Part shown: positions 60,101 to 64,000 of the stretch, one piece after another
Numbering within the stretch: the stretch's first letter is position 1
Layout of the letters: each line of letters opens with the position of its first letter
Assembly (NCBI RefSeq): GCF_036588685.1
Contig: NC_086375.1
Location: 52,522,955 to 52,586,954 of the forward strand
DNA: 64,000 nucleotides
DNA from: Mytilus trossulus
Lineage: Eukaryota; Mollusca; Bivalvia; Mytilida; Mytilidae
Reading direction: 5' to 3'
Translations under genes and position numbers: made by a program
The notes under the pieces: model-generated
Databases searched by the model: none
The model's input: the letters and a program-made list of their open reading frames with translations, nothing else
What the model was told of the DNA's origin: nothing

Positions 60101-63100
60101 TGGAATATGCTGTTGTCATAAACTTATACTAGAGAAAATTGACTTCAACTGTCACATTTTAGACAATTTTATTGCATATTTCCAGAGTAGGGTTAGATCA
60201 ATTTATTTTAAACTCTGTATTATTATCAGGCTGCTCAAGAAAAGGAAGAATTACAAAGAGAAGGTGATGATTTAGATGCTAGAATCAGGAAGGCTGAGCA
60301 GGAGATCAGAGCACTTGAGAATACACTCAAATTGATGAATAAAAGAAATGAAACATACAGAAAAAGCTTTAACAAAGTCACAGAAACAAGTAAGGACTTT
60401 ATCATTATTTTAACCTACCAAACTTAAGGAAAAATCCTGAATGAAAATGTGGACTTACTTAGTCATAAGATTTCTCTTTTTATCATCCTTCATTAACAAT
60501 AATGTGCACATATTTCATTCATTAATGTACAAGTCTATTGTAGACATTTAACCATTGTATGGAAATAAGGTATTAAAGATTTTAATGAATTATTATTAAA
60601 GAATTTATATTGTAAAACTTATATATAATAATATTTATGTATATTTAAAGGTGATGAAATGGAGGAGAAACAACAATTAGAAGAACAAATGAGGGCCGTT
60701 ATGGATAAATACAAATATAAACGACGTCAAATCAGAGAACTCCAGGAAGATCTTAAGGTATTTACATGTAATGACATCAATCTTGGTATTATTCATGATC
60801 ATGATTCTTTAGAACAGGATATAAAAGTTATCATCTAATGCAATCTTCCAAATTGTTTGTTGCAGTAAAGAATTCATCAGTTGCATATTAATAAAAATTC
60901 TCATAACTTTAATGATCAATGAAGATTTTCACCAATAATGGACCTACTAGTTGTTGCTCATTTCCTACCTTTGGAACATTTTACATTTAACCCAAGGTAT
61001 GCACTTCATTTCTATTTTTAATTCATCTCTTAGAACAGTTAAGAAAATGAACCTTATTGGTTGTTTTCATCTTTTACAGTGTATATGAAACATAAACTTA
61101 TGTAATTTATTTCAGACAATGAGTAACACATTAGACAATCTATGCAGAGACCAGGATGCTTATGAAGATATGATTGACGAAAAAAGAGTAAGTTTAACCA
61201 AAACATCTAATTGATCTTGATTCTTCCCTTATCTTATCACATCAGGGAGATTGAATATAAAGTTCAAACTTTCCTGATTCTTAAGAATTTAAATAATTTT
61301 GTCTGTGCTGCAATAAGAACACCATATCAAAGGAAGTTTATACATAAGTGTTGATATGAGTTTTGAAAAATATATTTTGTTGAGGATGAAATAGTGTTCT
61401 TCATAGATAGTGTTAATGTTACAGTGTAAGGTAATAGAAATAAAATTAAGATTTAGAAGTTACATGCATGTTTTATTCAAAAACTGATAAGAATTTATAC
61501 ATTTGTATTGTTTTATAAAAATCAAAAAAGAATGCATATTTTATGAAGGGACGTTTTGTTTGCATTTTTAGTTTAAGCTTTAATTAACTGTATTGTTTAT
61601 GATAATAGAAATCGATGTGTGATAATTATACTGAATTGAAATGATTATTTTAGAACAAAGTTGCACAGCTTGAGAAAGAAATGGAAGACCAAAGAGGTAA
61701 ACTGGAAAGAGTAGCAAAATCTGTAAGTACTTAGTATGTATAATGTTAAGGGCTTGTAATAAAATATTTTGACTTTCGTTGAGAGAAGCATCTCTGTTTT
61801 TTATGCCCCACCTACGATAGAAGGGGGGCGTTATGTTTTCTGGTCTGTGCGTCCGTTGTCCATCCGTCCGTTCGTCCGTCTGTCCCGCTTCAGGTTAAAG
61901 TTTTTGGTCAAGGTAGTTTTTGATGAAGTTGAAGTCCAATCGACTTCAAACTTGGTACACGTAATATCTATGATATGATCTTTCTAATTTTAATGTCAAA
62001 TTAGAGATTTTACCCCAATTTCACGATCCACTGAACATAAAAAATGATAGTGCGAGTGGGGCATTCGTGTACTGAGGACACATTCTTGTTCCCTTCTAAA
62101 AAAGACTTATTTGAAATTATTTTTGCAATACTTAATATCTTTTTATTTTATGTAAGTTTTTATTATTTCTTAATGTAACTTGTTTTAACATCACATGAAA
62201 TGGTTTGGGATTTCAAATAATTATTGGTTGACTACTAGAACTTATACATGAATTACATTTAGCTATTATTGTGGGAGGTTCTACTAAATTTTATAAAAAT
62301 CATAGCAATTTGTCTTGCAATATTGTTGGTAGTATTATCACATCTTGTACACACATCACATTTTGTGACCTGGTAAAATGGTTGTCTATGATGAATTCCA
62401 CTGATTAATGCAGACATGCATGTATTTATTTTTTTCTTCTACTATTATTAGAACTCCAGATATGCAAGAGAACTAAGATCTGCAAAGAAATCAAAAGGAG
62501 AAACACCAGAGGAGGTTTGTATAATTTGTATTCAATAAGTTATGACCAGAACATAATCAAAACAAAAGTAGCTTTCATACTCAATCATTTAAATAAATTT
62601 TTAAAGACTGTTTAAGAGCCAAATCCAGAAATGAACACCAGGAAAATATACCCATTCTAGTGTATTGCTTTATATAGAATGTTTTAAAAACAGATTTGTT
62701 GATGCCAGATGGACCTCAAGATAAAATGACAGAATTCAAAATATTACAGGTAAAGATGCAATCTGCTAAATATTGGAAACATCATACATTTGATAAAAAT
62801 ACTTATTTGTTAAAGATGGCAACTACAGAAAATTGAATCCTCTGAAGAACAAGAAGAAAACAATGATTATGCACAAATTTTGTTACATCGATTGATATTT
62901 TAGTGTTGATTCTTCAATATTGATTGAAGGGGAAAAAATTACACTGTTTAAGCATAAAACGATTGAAATATGAAATTAAATACAATGAATTCTAATAGCT
63001 GGAATTTATATTACAGAAAGATTTCAATGTACGAGAAATGAGAGAATTCAACAAAAACATAATGTCCCAAGTTGGATCAGTGGTATCACAACATCCAGAT

Positions 63101-63756
63101 ATTGCAGAGGCTGTCAACATGTATTTTTCACAGGTAAATTTAAAAAGTGATCAGTTGCTTCATATGAAAGCTTTTATCATCTCATTTATACAAGCATAAA
63201 AAAGAATCATTTAGATCACTCCACATTGAGGTAACACTTTTAAATAACTACAGAAATTTCTCAACAATCCATCAATTTTGGTAGTCTGGACTTGAGTGGC
63301 AATATAATTTATGAAAACAAATATGACTGATATGAATGAACAACTATTGAATTCTAGGCTCTTGACTTGGGTCACATAGTTTGTTATTCAAAACTTTTGT
63401 GTGGATGTTTTGATTAAATGCACAATTGATTGAAAAAGATATTTTAGTAATTTTATAAGTTTGTTTTTAATTGCAGTAAATCTTTGATTTTCTGATCATT
63501 AAAGTTCCACCAATCTTATATAACAGCCATGAACGATTGTTATGTAAGGAAAACTTAGATACTATGTTTTTGATGTTGTGTTAAAAGATTATTGAAATAT
63601 TTTAGGCTAACTTACCTCCCCCTACACCAAGCGGTGGACGAGCCCTTGGTAGTTCCCGAAGCAGCTTGGGATCTGGTCGTAGCAGTGTAGGAAGTATAAA
63701 AACGCCACCAAGTGTCAGTGGCAGACCAACACCTGTCCAGATTGGTGCTGACTTTG
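48142..63756 (+). CDS. CCDC39: Coiled-coil domain-containing protein 39 (axonemal 96-nm ruler), 3' partial
   Basis: With CCDC40 it forms the coiled-coil ruler along doublet microtubules that sets the 96-nm repeat and docks inner dynein arms and the nexin-dynein regulatory complex in motile cilia and sperm flagella. Twenty coding exons in the window give 2746 nt, 915 residues plus one base, against 941 in human, so probably only a final short exon lies beyond 64000. Almost the whole protein is heptad coiled coil. Diagnostic blocks: N-terminal [114 protein letters not shown] and [15 protein letters not shown]. The C-terminal tail is Ser/Gly/Pro-rich ([20 protein letters not shown]), as in vertebrates. 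ATG 48142 is chosen because its exon gives the conserved N-terminus. No frame break. Confidence 0.97.
48622..48770. mobile_element. 149-bp MITE, CAGGGGCGGATCCAG-type TIRs (CCDC39 intron 1)
   Basis: Left CAGTGGCGGATCCAG and right CTGCATCCGCCCCTG are inverted with two mismatches. The interior is G-rich on one side and C-rich on the other (GGGGGTTCCGGGGGTGC, GCACCCCCCC). No clear target duplication. Confidence 0.7.
49170..50280. mobile_element. 1.1-kb hAT-like element (CCDC39 intron 1)
   Basis: Left CAGGGGCGTAGCTAG and right GGAGCTACGCGCCTG match at 12 of the outer 13 positions. Subterminal GCAAGCAAAAAATTTT is also inverted near the right end. A perfect 5-bp direct repeat CTTAT flanks both sides (49165-49169, 50281-50285). 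CAGGGGCG termini are typical of hAT elements, some of which make 5-bp duplications. A fragmentary ORF on the minus strand may be a transposase remnant. Confidence 0.78.
49536..49922 (-). pseudogene. Possible hAT transposase fragment
   Basis: 128-codon frame inside the hAT-like element. The stretch [20 protein letters not shown] then EVAGWRRR resembles the region of hAT/zinc-finger-MYM-type transposases with a Y..DL....D.E...W pattern. No catalytic DDE residues are in the piece and the protein is far below full length. Weak similarity by eye only. Confidence 0.35.
50715..50815 (-). mobile_element. Short retroelement 3' tail (family 2), CCDC39 intron 1
   Basis: GAAGATGTGGTGTGAGTGCC to GGCCTTCAACACGGAGCC, the terminal 100 bp of family 2, truncated beyond that. 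The ORF through it is chance. Confidence 0.75.
52765..52960. mobile_element. Dispersed repeat (family 3 end), CCDC39 intron 4
   Basis: GAGAATGGAAATGGGGAATG, AAAGAGACAACAACCCGAC, CGGAGGCGTCCTTCAGCTGG and ACTAGTTCAGTGATAATG are landmarks of a multicopy mussel repeat whose other part lies at 43930-44245. The ORF reading through exon 4 into it (52530-52907) is an artefact of intron read-through. Confidence 0.65.
54198..55045 (-). mobile_element. Retroelement 3' tail (family 2) interrupted by a foreign segment, CCDC39 intron 7
   Basis: The tail begins GAAGATGTGGTGTGAGTGCC and resumes at about 54730 with CAACACGGAGCCTTGGC, CAGGAAAACCAAC, TTCCTGACTTAGGACAGG and CATCACAACATAGAAA. Between about 54272 and 54730 lies roughly 460 bp of unrelated sequence absent from the 50715 and 35705 copies. 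Confidence 0.7.
55595..55945 (+). mobile_element. Dispersed repeat with CGTCCCCGAGGGTATCACC core, CCDC39 intron 8
   Basis: It runs from GCCACTGCTGGTGGATG through CACCAGCCCAGTAGTCAGC, ATTACCTTAGCCGTATTTGG, GATGAGTCTTATGTAGAC and GCGCGTCTGGCG to ATAATCCTGG. This is the reverse orientation of the 33429-33823 family. ORF extension of exon 8 into it is read-through. Confidence 0.75.
57618..57805. repeat. Dispersed repeat in CCDC39 intron 11
   Basis: ACGTAAAATAACAAAAATAC, AAACTCAGAGAAAAATCC, TTGACTTGGTACAGGC, TGTAGAAAATGGTGGATTAA and CTAGCTAAACCTCTTGCTTG form a repeat that I recognise as multicopy in mussels, starting 16 bp inside the intron. Only one copy is in the window. Confidence 0.5.
58665..59047. 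repeat. Two adjacent hairpins in CCDC39 intron 12
   Basis: Hairpin one (about 58673-58770): TGATTGGCTGAGACGAGGGT pairs with ACCCTCTCGTCTAGACCAATCA-type sequence. Hairpin two (58911-59047): arms of about 60 bp start AATAACACATAGCTGAGAGG and end with CATTGTCAACC/GGTTGACAATG around TTGGCTTCGCCGC. Both share ACTCTATCAC/ATAGAGCAG-like elements and belong to one repeat system. Confidence 0.8.
59418..60008 (-). mobile_element. MITE family CTGTGAAAGTACTTT, copy B (CCDC39 intron 13)
   Basis: Termini CTGTGAAAGTACTTTAATT and ATAAAAGTACTTTCACAG, flanked by TA (59416-59417, 60009-60010). It is the same family as 13389-14124 in opposite orientation: its right end carries GGTACCCCACGAA, which is the left end of copy A. 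It is 591 bp and non-coding. Confidence 0.88.
61800..62095 (+). mobile_element. GTCCG-rich short interspersed element (CCDC39 intron 17)
   Basis: It starts TTATGCCCCACCTACG and ends GGGGCATTCGTGTACT plus GGACACATTC. It has GTCCGTTCGTCCGTCTGTCC near the left and TTCAGGTTAAAGTTTTTGG after it. Same family as the minus-strand copy nested at 26696-26921, and similar microsatellite to 20757. ATGCCCC/GGGGCAT at the tips is a short TIR. Confidence 0.72.
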
Positions 63757-64000
63757 GTAAGTCAATATTTCATTAGTAGAAACAGTGTGGTCCACTAAAA
63801 CGAATTTAGATAGCAACCTACCAAATGGTCATAAAGGCTATAGATGTATAGGTTCTTGGCAATACTTAAAATATCCCAAAAGATATCTAGCCATAGTAAA
63901 TTGTACTATTTCTTTGTGGTAATAATTGGTATCTTGTAGAAATTAATTGTTTTAAACTTAGGTAGCAATACACAGTTAGGAGTTTAGTTTCGCATTATGG

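Larger units (their letters stand above)
48142..63756 (+). other. CCDC39: CCDC39 exon map
   Basis: Coding exons: 48142-48240, 50982-51101, 51844-51990, 52494-52652, 53075-53296, 53620-53811, 54034-54137, 55284-55521, 56255-56509, 56876-57013, 57485-57601, 58122-58261, 59109-59184, 60230-60389, 60651-60757, 61116-61187, 61654-61722, 62452-62514, 63017-63133, 63606-63756 (donor GTAAGT at 63757, phase 1). All joins keep frame. Introns 2, 3, 5, 6, 9, 10, 14-16, 18 and 19 hold nothing I can support; the rest carry the repeats listed. From 63757 to 64000 only intron is seen. Confidence 0.94.

Overview
The window is invertebrate nuclear DNA from a metazoan with long AT-rich introns (GT-AG) and a very heavy load of short dispersed repeats. 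The repeat families (retroelement tails ending at a TACCACATCTTC motif, GTCC-rich units, CTGTGAAAGTACTTT TIR elements) are ones I associate with marine mussels (Mytilus and relatives). Together with the metazoan gene content I infer a bivalve, most likely a mytilid. This rests on recognition, not on a database search.

Layout. (1) 310-17694, plus strand: a complete 18-exon TM9SF2 orthologue (nonaspanin, 656 residues), followed by an AT-rich 3' UTR to roughly 20.0 kb. (2) 20.4-30.5 kb: intergenic repeat field with tandem repeats, a foldback element (24.77-25.99 kb), a 1.4-kb element with hairpin termini (27.4-28.8 kb) and retroelement 3' ends. (3) 31931-33190, plus strand: an intronless PKDCC/VLK-like secretory-pathway kinase of 419 residues. 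(4) 33.4-47.3 kb: a second repeat field with a LINE reverse transcriptase relic (37.2-38.9 kb), two further foldback elements built from short palindromic units (39.57-40.95 and 43.11-44.78 kb), a LINE endonuclease relic (46.06-47.29 kb) and several MITEs. (5) 48142 to the window end, plus strand: 20 exons of CCDC39, the axonemal 96-nm ruler subunit, coding 915 residues before the window cuts off the last exon(s).

The three genes share a strand but no pathway: Golgi/endosomal membrane trafficking, secretory-pathway phosphorylation and motile cilia. The promoters fit this. TM9SF2 has an NRF1-like, CRE/ATF-like and YY1-like cluster typical of housekeeping genes, while CCDC39 has only a degenerate X-box-like site.

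The most unusual content is a set of three unrelated foldback elements within 20 kb. Their arms are arrays of short palindromic or A/T-tract units with periods of about 11, 20/30 and 21-23 bp, all close to whole DNA helical turns. Several MITEs have intact target-site duplications that allow confident boundaries: hAT 8 bp, Tc1/mariner TA, one 9-bp and one 5-bp.
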